A DNA stretch of 52,421 bases from Balamuthia mandrillaris (lineage: Eukaryota; Discosea; Longamoebia; Balamuthiidae): the NCBI GenBank assembly GCA_031835245.1, contig JAVKOQ010000352.1, positions 1 through 52,421 of the forward strand, read 5' to 3'. Of the stretch, positions 13,115 to 26,716 are shown piece after piece; within the stretch, counting starts at the first letter, position 1; each line of letters opens with the position of its first letter. Under the pieces are notes generated by a model that had not been told where the DNA came from, did no database searches, and saw only the letters and a program-made list of their open reading frames with translations. The position numbers and the translations under genes were made by a program.

Positions 13115-14481
13115 CTTTGAAGTTAGCATACTGATGTAGAAAGCCAAAAAGATATTTGTTGTCCCACCTTTTGCTCATATTTCTGGCGATAGCGTTGATA
13201 GCTCAAGTCCAAAGACTTCAAGTAACAACTGATGGACAACCGACCATCCACCAACGGATACTCTGAAGACAATTGAGGCTTGTAAAAGTCCCACGCATTC
13301 TCCATGTGCGTTCCATTCAGTCCTACAGCAAGTAGAAGTTTGTATCAGTTGTCTTTCACAATTGCTCTCCCCTTTCCAGTTTCACCTCTTTCTTTTTGTT
13401 CTCTCGTTCTCTAATGGCTTCCCTGTAACCTAAAAGAAGACTAACCACTTTCGAGGACAAGAGGAGCATCAGGTCCCACGAGCATGGCTATGACGCCACA
13501 CCCACCGGTAGGGCGTGCTGGTCCACGAGGATAGACAGCAATGTCTGCGGCTACCACGATGGCCAGCCTTCCATCCCACCAACTGCTCTCCACCCAATTG
13601 ACTGCATTGAACAAGGCTGCCGTGCCTCCATAGCATGCGTTCGTTGTGTCAATGCCTGTGCACTCATTGTCAATGAATGAAGAGGAAAGAAGGGAGAGAA
13701 AGAAGAAAGAAGAAAGAAGAAAGGAAGAAGAACGACAAGCACAAGCACAATAAGAATGAGAACATGAGGATAGAACAACAAATGCAGAAAGGAAAGGAGA
13801 GGTACCTTCGATGGAGGTGTTGCCAGACTCCTCAAAGAGCTGCATCAAGACCGTTTTCACGGACTTGGATTTGTCCACAATGGTTTCCGTTCCGACCTCC
13901 AATCGGCCGATGTTTGCGGGGCTCACCCCATACTTCTCCAACAAAGAAGAAACAGCTGCACGAAAGAAAGCACAGACAATGGAACAACATAAATAACATA
14001 AAATAAATGAAAATAAAAAAAAATAAAAATAAAAATAAAAATAAAAATAAAAATATGAAAATAGAAAAGAATGAAAAAAGAAAGAGAAAAAGAAAAAAAA
14101 AGAAAAGGAAAAAAGAAATAAAAATAAAAGCGACAGAGGAGAATGAAAAAAACAACAAACAAACTGACCAGTGAGGCAAATGGAGTTGATGTCTTCGTTG
14201 TCACCACAGAACGCGAGGTTGACTTGCCCCAGCCCTTGCGTGTATTTGCCACTTCCCACTCTATCAAAGTTTTCTATTTTAAGTTTGAGAGGTAAACGTA
14301 CCGTACGTAGCGACCAGGAATAAAAAAATAATAATAATAATAATCCTTTTGGATGGAAGCGCTTACCAAGATCGGTTTGTGAGACGAAGGTGCTCGGAAA
14401 ATAGATCTCCATGGCCAAAATGCCCACATTCTCCGGCCGTGGGCGTTGTTGCTGGCCTCTCCGCGGTAGCACGCTCTCCAT
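12176..14481 (-). CDS. HMGCS: Hydroxymethylglutaryl-CoA synthase
   Basis: Nine reverse-strand exons (14481-14367, 14273-14169, 13955-13806, 13655-13446, 13322-13168, 13064-12975, 12902-12645, 12567-12397, 12337-12176) make 471 residues, the usual cytosolic length, with all phases consistent. The enzyme condenses acetyl-CoA with acetoacetyl-CoA to HMG-CoA, the committed precursor of mevalonate, sterols and isoprenoids. Catalytic residues are all present: Glu97 in [15 protein letters not shown], the nucleophile Cys131 in [13 protein letters not shown], and His261 in [10 protein letters not shown]. The glycine-rich [13 protein letters not shown] lies near the C-terminus, and a conserved KHRRVYKRK is close to the end. 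No mitochondrial targeting peptide is visible ([20 protein letters not shown]), so a cytosolic form is more likely, although the first 15 residues are basic. Confidence 0.95.
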
Positions 14482-14756
14482 TTTGTTTCAATTTTTTTTT
14501 ATCGTTTTCTTTTTAAATTTTTTTCTTTTTATTGTGACGTGTTTCCACGAAATCACCCTATTAGATATGCCGCTCCTCTATTAGTTTTCAAAACGTTTTT
14601 AACAGTTTCGTTTTCTAGTATGTTGCCTGCTCTAGAGTATTTAACGTATTATCCAAGTTATAATATTAGGTTAAAATTAATCATCATATTAGTTGGAACT
14701 GGTGAACATATTAATTAGAACATATTATAATATGAGCTTCGGGTTGAAAACCCAAT
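14482..14756 (-). promoter_or_regulatory. Upstream region of HMG-CoA synthase
   Basis: This 275-bp interval is very AT-rich and contains several near-palindromic ATAT/TAAT runs such as ATATTATAATAT around 14722-14733. It lies between the HMG-CoA synthase start and the cyclin stop on the same strand, so it must hold the synthase promoter. No sterol-element-like site was recognised. Confidence 0.35.
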
Positions 14757-15576
14757 CTAATAGGAAGGAGATGCTCGAGAAGAAGACGGCGAAGCAGCAG
14801 CGGACGGAGGCGGAGCCACGAGCGCGACCAAGGAGAGAACGGCCGGAGGGCGGTACTCCGCGATGAAGCTGTTGTACATGTCCATGGCCACGTCGAAGGG
14901 AAGGCTGCGAAAGGTCTCCAGGGCCTCCGTGATGGCCTCGCTCACGGCGCTCATGTCACCCAACCGAACGTCAAACCATTCCCACCAACGCGTTCGTTGA
15001 TTGCTTTCGTTCGATTGTTGTTGATGATTGTTTGTATCTGAAGAACTCGGAGAAGGAGGAGGAGAAGAGCGACCGTTTGCCGTGGGAGAAGCAGAGGAAG
15101 AAGATAGAGAAGATGCGAGCTGAGGAAGAGCATCTGGAGTGTCTTGTAAGAAGAGAGAGGCGAGATAGATGGCTGAACAGGCAAACGTGGGGGAGGAGTA
15201 TTGTTTGTCTATGCACAAAGGAATGTAGTATCTGCATTTTGCAAAGGTGAAAAGATAGAATAAGAGAGAACTATGAATGAAGGAAGAAGAAGAAAGACAA
15301 CAAAAGACAGAGCAAAGAATAAAAAAAAAGACATCGGAAGACAGAAGACAAAGAAAGGAGTTAGTTACAAGTCATTCACCAAGTTCCACGCAACTTGAGC
15401 AAAGACCGGGGTGGCCCGCAAAGAACGAAGGTAGTTGAGAAGGTATTTGTAAGGATGGCTCACAGCAACTTCAAAGGCCAAACTCCGAAGTAATATTTGT
15501 TCGCAGGCCACAACTTCATCTCGTATCAGCCAATACTCCTAGTTACCATTTGTTTACCTTGAGACCGAAAGAAACG

Positions 15577-15616
<40 letters not shown>

Positions 15617-16426
15617 CAGAGGGAGAGAGATACTTTGCCGATTTTAAGAGGAGGGCTGGAGGGATAGAGGACACAGTTGACACAGTTGATGATATCACGG
15701 AGCTTCCGAAGGGATTCTTCAGCCTTACAAGCCAAATACAAGCAGCTTTGCGCCACCAACTAAGGAGGGCTTTGTTACGTGGAGAACGAGAGAACGAGAG
15801 AATAAAAGAGAGCAGAGAGAACGAGAGAACGAGAGGAAAAGAGAACGAGAGAAGATATGCATCGAAGCAGAGAAGGCGGAAAGGAATATGCACGTACAGC
15901 AACGTCAAAAAGCTTAAAGGATTGAACCTGGTAGAACCGATGGAAGAACACTTGCGCAGTGGCTGCTGTTACTTGTGGTCTTCAAAAGCGAAGCAACAAA
16001 AAAAAAGCGCAGTGAGCACAAGAAAGAAGGAAAGAAGGAAAGAAGAACTTACACTTGCAGCAAGACAGCGCAGCGCCGTATAAGACTGCATCCAAAGTAG
16101 CGTAGCAGGCTCTCCGTGTCAGCGTCCAACGGCACCATCGGGTCCAATTTTTTGGTTGCCGCTCTTTCCTCCAGACGAAAGGGGGTGGTGGCGCGAGTGT
16201 ACGCCGCCTGAGGCCTCCTCCTTTGACCCTGAGCCGCTTCGCTCCAGTTGTTTGGATCGAGGTAGCTTTTGATCTTTTTGGTGTCGTTCAGTGGTTGGGG
16301 ATGCGTTGCGTTCTCCTCCGACGCCTCCTGCCCGAGTGATATGGAGGAGTGCTCCGTGCTCTTGTCCGTTGTGGCTCTGAGGAGGGTCTCTGGCCGCACC
16401 GCAAACATCTCATCTCCTCCTTCCAT
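14757..16426 (-). CDS. CCNQ: Cyclin Q (FAM58)-like cyclin
   Basis: Five reverse-strand exons (16426-16053, 15979-15898, 15759-15634, 15538-15369, 15231-14757) give 408 residues, phases consistent. The first cyclin box reads VPQVTAATAQVFFHRFYQVQSFKLFDVALVAQSCLYLACKAEES, then LRDIINCVN, then VACEQILLRSLAFEVAVSHPYKYLLNYLRSL; the second box follows and ends near WWEWFDVRL. The run of similarities to human cyclin Q ([52 protein letters not shown]) is better than to cyclins K, L or T, but the distinction is by eye. Cyclin Q activates CDK10. Two low-complexity additions make it longer than the 248-residue human protein: a 100-residue N-terminal extension and a Ser/Pro/Asn/Gln insert in the second fold. 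The exon 1 donor (GTAAGT) and exon 2 acceptor were set by frame and homology. Confidence 0.82.
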
Positions 16427-16459
16427 TCTTTTCTTTCGTGCTGTCTTTTTATGCAGACA

Positions 16460-16493
16460 TCATGTCGTCCCGAATTATTTCATGACGACATGA
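16460..16493. promoter_or_regulatory. Inverted repeat upstream of the cyclin gene
   Basis: Perfect 10-bp arms TCATGTCGTC (16460-16469) and GACGACATGA (16484-16493) flank a 14-nt AT-rich spacer 34 nt before the cyclin start codon, in the 128-bp gap to the RabGAP stop. A near-identical dyad sits before EFG1 at 51839-51874. Confidence 0.5.
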
Positions 16494-16554
16494 ATATCGA
16501 TCCAAAAATGAGATCGATACTATTTCTGATTTTTGATTGGTCAGTTATTATGAC

Positions 16555-18639
16555 TTAATCCAAAATTTCTATTTCTTCTTCTTTGCGCAGGCGTCGGTGT
16601 TCCTCCTCGTCGTCGTCCAGCTCTTTGTCGAGCAAGAAACCGAGAGCGGTGTTGAGGAGAGCTTGTGGGCGGATCACTTTCTCCGGCAAAGATGTAAGGA
16701 ACCTCATCACCTCAAAATACGGCATTGATAACAGTTTGTCTGCCAGCCAAAACAAATACAAGAGTAAGAGAACAACGAAGAAGAAGAAGAACAAGAAGAA
16801 CAAGGATTGGTTACCTTGATAATGATGAAGAACGGCTAAAGCAAGAGTGACAAGAAAATCAAGCCCTTCCACCCAAAAGATATCCCAAACCCGCAGTACG
16901 AACGCAAATGGAAAGTTATAAGAGAACAGGGTTAAAAACCAGCGGTTGGCAAATATCTCCACATCTATGCCTTCCTTTCCCTGTTTAAACAGCAAAGAGA
17001 AAAAAAATGTGGCATTGAGAGAAGAGAATGCCAGTAGAGCATAGAAAAGAAAGAAGGAAGAGTAGAGCAGTGAGAATAAAACGAGACAGGAGAGAGAGAG
17101 AGAGAGAGAGAGAGAATAGATAAAGAAAACGTACAAAATGGCTATTAAGTCGAGGAAATATGCGTTCAACCATGCTCTTGAAATGAGCCAAGCAGGCGGT
17201 AAGCACCGGTGTGCCTGTCTGGTACAAGCCCCATATATAGTACTTTGACATCATTTGTACAAACAACCAAAAGGCAAGCTATAGCATAGAATTCAAAAGA
17301 ACACTTGGTCATAAACATAACATAAAAATGGAATAAACAAAAAAACAGAAACGAACCTCTTCATCCGCCAATTGTACTAAAATAACAACTAAAAAGTTCA
17401 TGCCTTGAGCATAGGAAGTCACCAATGAGGCAGCAGAGATGGGAAGAGATTCAGCAGGGGAGGAAGCAGAGGAGGAAGAAGATTCTGAGCTTGAGGCCTG
17501 CCGTGTTGAGTGAACCAAGTACGCTTTGAGTACATTAAACACCCGCCGAAGAATCTTGTCGTTATGTTTGTTGTTGTTGCTGTTGTTGTTACTGTCTTCT
17601 CTTGTTCCTGTTTCCGCAGAAGAAGCCGATGATGATAACGATTGTCCTATGGTACCGGCAGGACCTTCAGAAAGGGTGCGACTAAGATCTTGCATGATTC
17701 GCTCCTCTTGGTCTTTGTCAATCTCTTCTTTGAGAAGTTCCTATGGCAAGGTAAAGGTCGAGAGATTAGGATAAGAGGAATAGAAAAGGAGAGAGAAAGA
17801 GAGAGAGAGAGAGAGAGTGAAGTTTGGTACCGAGTAATAGTGTTCAGGATGGGACTGCATCAATAAGGAAGTTCCCGAAATGGTTTGCCACAAAGGAATA
17901 CGCAGAGGTGGAGGCACTTCCTCTTCTAAAATCATATCCTTGTACTGGGTGAGAGAAGGAGTTCAACGCTCGTCAGAAACGGTCAACAATAAGAGAAGAT
18001 AGAGGGCAAGACGAGAAAGCCAAGAGGCACAACCACCACCAACGTGAGACAGGTGACGAAAGAGATAAGAGGCGAAACATATGAGAGAGCATACCTGAAG
18101 GTTTATCTCAGCATCTTTGTTTGGTATAGGATCCAAAAAGGCCGACCAAGAGTTTATAATCTGTTGCCAACGTCTCATTTCGTGGTCTGGTATCAATACG
18201 TGCATCACTGTGCCACTCTTATCTATGTTGTTTGCCAAAAGATAAACCAGCTGTCTCACATTCTCTCTCTCTCTCATCTTGGTATTCTTTTCAATGTTCG
18301 GGTTAAGGGATGGAGAACATACCAAGACGCACGTAACAGAGATCGCAAACCCGCACCAACTGATTGCCCTCATCCTTTGTATAAACCATCACTTGTTCTT
18401 GCGAGCAGTTGTAACAAAACACTCCTTTTATTCAAATAAGAATGAGTGCATGGCCATAGCAGCAAAACGGCAAAAGAAGCAAAGAAGAAGGAATAAGGAA
18501 GAAGGAGGAAGAAGAAGAAGAACAAGAAGGAAGAAGAACAAGAACAAGACAAGGCATGAAAGCAAACCTCCACAAACTCGGCAGTGATGCTGTCATGGAT
18601 GTCATTATCGGTCAACCCCAATATAAAAAGGTTAGAAGT

Positions 18640-18685
<46 letters not shown>

Positions 18686-19008
18686 TTCTATCTTACCCGG
18701 CGACGATAGAACCGAAAGGGGCTCTCGCAGAGAGGACATTGTGTGCAGGCCTTGTCGTCCATCCAAAAACAGGCAATGATCCTTGGCGTTGCAGCTACGG
18801 TGCTATTCTCACCTGAAGGATATGGTTGGTTGTTTCAGAAAAAAATATATAGTTTGATAAAGAAACAAAAAAAAGTAGAATAGCGTTAGAAAGGAAGACG
18901 AAAAGGAAAAAGAGTTATCGTACTTGTTCCTTCTTGGGGATGGTTCGTTCGAGCCCAGGAATCGCGTTCCTTTTTTGCCGGCAACAGCTCGGGCGCAGTG
19001 CCTTGCAT
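16555..19008 (-). CDS. FYVE finger plus TBC domain RabGAP
   Basis: Ten reverse-strand exons (19008-18924, 18812-18697, 18589-18568, 18424-18323, 18264-18095, 17944-17831, 17740-17357, 17278-17135, 16980-16815, 16739-16555) give 495 residues. Residues 45-105 form a complete FYVE zinc finger: the WxxD motif (W45..D48), four CxxC pairs (C54/57, C70/73, C78/81, C101/104), the basic RRRHHCR patch (65-71) and RVC (99-101). This predicts binding to phosphatidylinositol 3-phosphate on endosomes. A TBC domain follows (about 165-470) with both catalytic fingers, Arg224 in IMQDLSR and Gln315 in YAQGMN, so GAP activity toward a Rab is expected. The two fingers are 91 residues apart because of a Ser/Asn-rich insert. 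Exon 3 is only 22 nt and encodes HHCRVCG. The acceptor of exon 5 lies in a GA run and could be 6 nt earlier. Confidence 0.88.
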
Positions 19009-19027
19009 ACGGGGGGAAAAAAAGAAA

Positions 19028-19071
<44 letters not shown>

Positions 19072-19488
19072 AAACGCTTTGCGAACGAAACACACACACG
19101 AAAAAAAAAGTGCGGTCACCCAAAGAGAGCAAGAAGAAGGCACGTTCTTTCTTTTCTGCCCAATAATAATTTTGAATATCAGCACTCCGAGCGATATATT
19201 TTCATATATTCTTACCATTTTCGACTTTTCACGATAATATCAAAAAGCAACGTAGGTTTTGTCTATAAAAAGAAAAAATATCATGAAATATTCGCCGGAA
19301 ACGATCGGTGGACCAGTGTCTGAGGTCGCCTTTAAGCGCAAAAGGGGCAGCAGGGTGCATGAAATTCCGTGGGTTTTGGGAGACGCTCTCCAAGAAAGGA
19401 AACGATCAACCAAAAAAAAAAGAAGCGACAAATAAAACAAAACAAATAAAAAATCCTCCCCCGACGACAAACAGAGAGAGACGAGCAA
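19009..19488. promoter_or_regulatory. Divergent promoter of the FYVE-TBC gene (-) and dehydratase gene (+)
   Basis: This 480-bp interval lies between divergent starts. It holds a long (GA)n tract at 19031-19072, probably in the RabGAP leader or a leader intron, and an AT-rich core around 19165-19285. A reverse-strand ATG followed by GTAAGAAT near 19218 could be a short leader exon, but it does not join in frame to the mapped coding exons, so I did not use it. Confidence 0.4.
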
Positions 19489-21938
<2,450 letters not shown>

Positions 21939-22022
21939 CTTTGCTTCGTTCCTCCTTTTTGTCTCTCGCAATACGGGAGTCACAGTTTTGTTGTTTTTTG
22001 TTGTCCTGCAATGCTGACCGAA

Positions 22023-22038
22023 TATTGGTCGACCAATA
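22023..22038. promoter_or_regulatory. 16-bp perfect palindrome centred on GTCGAC, upstream of PMP3
   Basis: TATTGGTCGACCAATA is fully self-complementary and combines two inverted CCAAT boxes around a GTCGAC core. It lies 85 nt after the dehydratase stop and about 300 nt before the PMP3 start. The rest of 21939-22340 is AT-rich with TATAAAAA at 22260-22267, about 75 nt before the PMP3 ATG, a likely TATA box. Confidence 0.5.
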
Positions 22039-22340
22039 ATAATCCATTTTTTCAAATAATTTCATTTTTATTGCAACGTGAGGATTATCAATGAACGAAA
22101 GTCGACAATAATGTCTCGTTTTTGGAAATTCGCCAAATAATTTGGTCGAAAAATTGGAAGAAAAAGGAAAGAAAGAATCGTTCTTGCCGTGAGGCGAAAC
22201 AATTTTTTTTGTTTTGTTTTCGTTGCTCGCATAACTTTTTTCTTTCCTTTCGTTCCCGCTATAAAAAGTTCTGAACAGTTTTTATCGCTAAACACACAAC
22301 AACAACGCGCTGTGAAACAACGGGGAACCAACAAAAAAAA

Positions 22341-22739
22341 ATGCTGGGAGATATCTTGTTGGCTATTCTTGCCATCTTTTTGCCCTTTGTGCCTGTGCTT
22401 ATCAAGGTTTTGTTTTAAACACCTCTCTCTTTCTCTCTTTCTCTCTTTTTCTCTCTCTTTGTGGTTGCAGGTAGTGACACTCTCTTTTTTTTTTGTTTTG
22501 TGTAGAGGGGCTGTGGAGGTCACTTCCTCCTAAACATTTTGTTGTGCATCATCGGTTGGCTTCCAGGTATGAATGAAGTTTTTGTTTTTTTAAAAAACCT
22601 CTCATTTTTCTCGTTTTTTATCGATTGACTGTGGTGTGTGCGTCTGTTCTGTTTAGGTGTCATCCATGCTTGGTTCGTGATCTTTAGTACTCCTGAAGAA
22701 GTCCACGTCTACCACCACCATCCACCTTCCTACGTGTAA
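22341..22739 (+). CDS. PMP3: PMP3/UPF0057 family small membrane proteolipid
   Basis: Three exons (22341-22406, 22506-22566, 22657-22739) encode 69 residues. Two hydrophobic helices, residues 3-21 (GDILLAILAIFLPFVPVLI) and about 29-53 (LLNILLCIIGWLPGVIHAWFVI), flank a short polar turn RGCGGH, the exact layout of the Pmp3/RCI2/YqaE family. These peptides sit in the plasma membrane and affect membrane potential and tolerance to salt or cold. The C-terminal tail is His-rich (VHVYHHHPPSYV). A TATA box at 22260-22267 and adenine-rich ATG context suggest strong expression. Confidence 0.93.
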
Positions 22740-22861
22740 AAAATAAAATAAAAAAGAGAACAAGCAGAGGAGGCCGTCCCCCCTTCATCAGAGAGGCTTG
22801 ATCACTTGCTCCTTCATCTTTCGTTTCTTTCTTTTATTTTTAATGTTGACGACAACAAATC

Positions 22862-22891
22862 CACGTCGACGTGATCCTCTTTGTCGACAAA
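22862..22891. promoter_or_regulatory. Pair of GTCGAC palindromes upstream of the F-box/kelch gene
   Basis: Two perfect 12-bp palindromes, CACGTCGACGTG (22862-22873) and TTTGTCGACAAA (22880-22891), lie 6 bp apart and about 310-340 nt before the F-box/kelch start. The interval 22740-23203 holds them, the PMP3 poly(A) A/T runs right after its stop, and otherwise A- and T-runs without features I can name. Confidence 0.5.
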
Positions 22892-23203
22892 TATTCTTAT
22901 TTATACAAAAAACCGACAAAAATTTTTTCATTCATTTAAAAAAAAGCCAAAAAAATAAATTAGATAAAAAAAAAAGGTAGCAGAGAGAGAAAGAAAAAGT
23001 AGAGAGAGAAGTGAGGCAGGCTGTTCGATCTGCTCCTCCCCCCAACCAAACAGTACGTTTGCCGATCCGTTCTTGTGTGTGCTTGTTTGTGTTTGTGTTT
23101 TTTTTGTTTCACATCAAACCAAGCTCTGATTTTTTTTTTTTGAAAGAAACCCAACAAAAAAAATCAATCGAAGAAAAACAACAAATTAAGAGAGAGAGAA
23201 CAG

Positions 23204-24360
23204 ATGAAACGGTTTTTCAATTGGGCGAAACGGAGCAGTAGCCCCAACGACAGCAATGGGAGTAGCAACAGGTCGCCCAGCCATGATAACTCCTCCATGG
23301 AGAGTACCCCCTATGACAATTATCCTTCCGCCTCTTCCTCTCCCTCTTCCTCGCCTATGGAAGAGAGCAGAGAAGCAGAGAACGTCTCCTCCTCCTCCTC
23401 TTCTGTCGCTGTTGCTTCTTCTCCGCTTCATTTGAGGGCATTGTTGTGTCCCTCCACAACGACGACGACAGGAGGAGCAGCGGCTCTTCCCTCTTCTCCC
23501 CTCTTGTCTCGAGAAAAAAATGGGATGAGGGACATGACGATGGAGCACCACCACTCCAATTTTAACTCCGGCAGCCCTCCTGCCACATCTCTTGCTGAAG
23601 AAGCCGAGGAGGAGGAGGAAGGGGAAGAAGAGGAGGAGGGGTTCTTCAACCACAAAGACAAGAAACGGCTCAAACGTGGCGTTGCTCCACCCTCCACCAA
23701 CAGTGCTTTTCACCACTTTCACCACCTTCTTCTTCAAGAGGACGAAGAGGAAGGAGAAGCGTCCTCTTCTTATGGTTTTACTTCGATGATGGAGACTACG
23801 TCTGTTGCAGGTGGCCTTGGTGGGGTTGCTGCTTCTTTTGATGGCAGCTCTTTCCCCTTTACGCAACTGCCAACGGAACTGCAGCTCAAGACCATTCAAC
23901 ACGTCTTCGCCTTGAGGGACGTGTGCGCTGTGCGAGGCACATGCTGGCACTTTCATGCGCTGGCCCAACACAATACCGTATGGCGGACCCTCGCTCGGCG
24001 GCGCTTCTGCATCCCCAAGAGTAGAGTACGTTGGTACAAGCACCTCGACTGGCAGGCTTATTTCCGCCAGTACTTGCTATTCCAACAACCAGGTACATCC
24101 TTTGTCTGCTTTTGCTTTGTTTGTTTGTTTGCTTGTTTGTTTGTTTTGTTTTGTGTTTGTTGTGTTGGGACTCTCGGGGAAGTTTCTCGAGATGGAGAAG
24201 GAAACTAAAAAACGTTATTTATGCTTCATTTTATCAGGTATTCTGCGGTGGGAGAAGGTGCGAATCATAGGGGAAGCCACGCGGCCTTGTGCACGTTACG
24301 CTCATACCGGTGCCGCCATCGGCACTGATATTTATTATATTGGAGGACAGGTTCAGCATC

Positions 24361-24399
<39 letters not shown>

Positions 24400-25947
24400 T
24401 ACTTCTCTTTGCTTAATTTTGCTTCTCTGCCTCTCTTCTCTTTAAACTGTTACGATCTGTAGAACCTATCAGGAGCGCGATTGGCAGAGATTTATCGCTA
24501 TGACACTGTACAAAGAGAATTTCACCAGGTGGCACTGCGCAACGGAAAGGTTCCCAACTTTGCGAGACACCAATCCGTCTGTATTAACGGCTTGATCTAC
24601 TCCTTTGGTGGATTTGACCTTGAGGTCTTTTACAACGTGGCCGTCTTTGATCCAAGTATGCTCTTTCTCTTTCTCTTTCGTCGTTTCTCTTTCTCTTTCT
24701 CTTTCTCTTTCGTCGTTTCTCTTTCTCTTTCTCTTTCGTCGTTTCTCTTTCTCTTTCTCTTTCTCTTTCGTCGTTTCTCTTTCTCTTTCTCTTTCGTCGT
24801 TTCTCTTTCTCTTTCTCTTTCTCTGTGTTTATTTTTTTAATTGAAACTGTAAAAAATAGAGCAACGTTCATGGTCATACCCAGTATGCAAGGGGCAAATT
24901 CCCCCGCCGCGGTCAAACCATAGCAGCGCCGTCATCGGCAACTGCTTTTACATATTTGGGGGTTCTGTTGGCGACAATGTCAACAAATATGAAATCATTG
25001 GCGACTTTTACTGTTTAAATACTGGTTTGTTCCTTCTCTTCTCTGCTCTTTTTTTATTGTCTGTTTATCTAAATCACCCTTTACTCCCTCTCCCTCCCAA
25101 AACAGAAACGATGGTGTGGAAAAAAATAGAGGCTAAGGGCGCGCCTTCACGGAGAGTTGGTCATAAGATGGTAAGCGTCGGGGAGGAGATCTTCTTGTTT
25201 GGCGGCGGATTGTGGTCTGCCCAGGAGGGGTGGACCACCCAATATAATGATATCTATTTCTATACCGCTGGTACGTTCTGTCTTCAATCTCCCTGCCTTG
25301 TCTCCCTTATTGAATACTAAAACGAAACGAAAAATAAAGCCAAACACGAATGGACAGAAGTAAAGCCGAGAGTATTACCACCAATGAGCACCTACTCTTA
25401 CTTGTGGAAGTTGGGAACTTTTGTGTTCGTTTTCGGCGGAGCCGCTGCCGAAGGCAACCACGTCATCAATGGTCTTTGGGCCTTTGACACTGTCTCCCTC
25501 CAATGGCACGACATGAGTTGTGTCGTCGCTTCCCCTTCTCCTTCTTCTTCCTCTTCCGCCTCAGATTCAGCTTCTTCTTCGCCCAACAACAACAATAACA
25601 ACGAAACAACTGAAAATGGAACCAATGAAGAAGAGGAAGATGGCGATGAAGATGAAGAGGAAGAAGGTGAAGAAGATGCAAACGGTGAGGCAGCGGAAGC
25701 AATGGCTGAAGAAGAAACAAGTAGGAGAAGAACAAGAAGAGGAGCAAGCAGAAGAAGAACGATCGCATCGGAGCCGCCGTCAAACAGAAGCATGGGAACG
25801 GTGAACGTGGTGCAGAACGAGAGGGCATACGTGTTCGGTGGCTATTGCGGGGGGGTCATCCCTTGCGCCGTCGACTTTTACTGCCTGCAAGTGACGAGGC
25901 CGGAGCTGGTGCGGCTCTTTGCATCGCTCTTCCCCTTCAATTATTGA
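23204..25947 (+). CDS. F-box protein with kelch repeats
   Basis: Six exons (23204-24092, 24238-24350, 24463-24655, 24860-25024, 25106-25270, 25340-25947) give 710 residues, phases consistent. Residues 1-215 are Ser-rich and acidic. An F-box lies at about 223-275 (FTQLPTELQLKTIQHVF, then VRGTCWHFHALAQHN, then WRTLARRRF). Five or six kelch blades follow, each with a GG-type strand: IYYIGGQ, IYSFGGFD, FYIFGGSV, IFLFGGGL, VFVFGGAA and, after an acidic/Ser-rich insert near 25530-25760, YVFGGYCGG. The propeller is expected to bind the substrate of an SCF ubiquitin ligase. The insert of about 80 residues between the last two blades is low complexity. Introns carry (CT)n and (TTTCTC)n tracts. It converges on the methyltransferase gene with a 124-bp gap. 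Confidence 0.9.
24661..24822 (+). repeat. (TTTCTC)n with TTTCGTCG interruptions in F-box/kelch intron 3
   Basis: About 160 bp of TCTTTC units interrupted at near-regular spacing by TTTCGTCGTTTC, giving a higher-order repeat of about 25-45 bp. A related interrupted tract on the opposite strand occurs in the RhoGEF intron at 32340-32440. Confidence 0.85.
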
Positions 25948-26071
25948 CAAAGAACGGTGAGGGGGAGGCAATCAGCTGCTGTATATGGGGGTTTGTTTGT
26001 ACAAAGAAAAAGAAACAAAAAAGTCTGCATTCTTGTATGCCAAACAAAGAGCAGGCTTTAAACTTTCGGGC

Positions 26072-26665
26072 CTATGGCTTAGTGGCTGCAAAGGAAAGCA
26101 TGCATTTCGGAAGTAGACTATCGGGATCCGGTTCACGCTGAGCATGCTAAGAATATTTTAAAAAAAAAAGCCAAGTAAGATGGGGATAGGGAATGGAGAA
26201 AAAGGAGAACACCAGCCTAACCTGAGTGGAGGAACGTTCATGGACGACCACATCCTGGAAGCCTGTCTCTTGCAGCAGTTGAGTCAGAGATTGGGCGGTG
26301 TGCAAGTAGGCCACGTTGCGGTTGCGAAACTCTGGCTGCCACTCCTTGGGCTGTTCCGTTGTGCCTACACAAGTTCCAAAGTACGTGCCACCATTCTTGA
26401 GCACCACGAGGACGCTGGCCAACAAAGCTTCCACTTTTTGCTGAGAAAGAACGTGCAGCACAGCCCCTGTCCATACGTGGGCAAAACTACCTTCCTTGAG
26501 GAGAGACTGAACGAACTCTGGGTCCGAAGTAACATCACCAATGCGAACAGAGAGTTTCAGCCTTGTTTCGTCCTCATACAGTTGCAAGCCACAATTCCTG
26601 CATCATCATCCAAAGCAGCATGAATGATGAAGCAAAGAAGCAGAGCGCCAGAGAAGCAAACCAAG

Positions 26666-26716
<51 letters not shown>

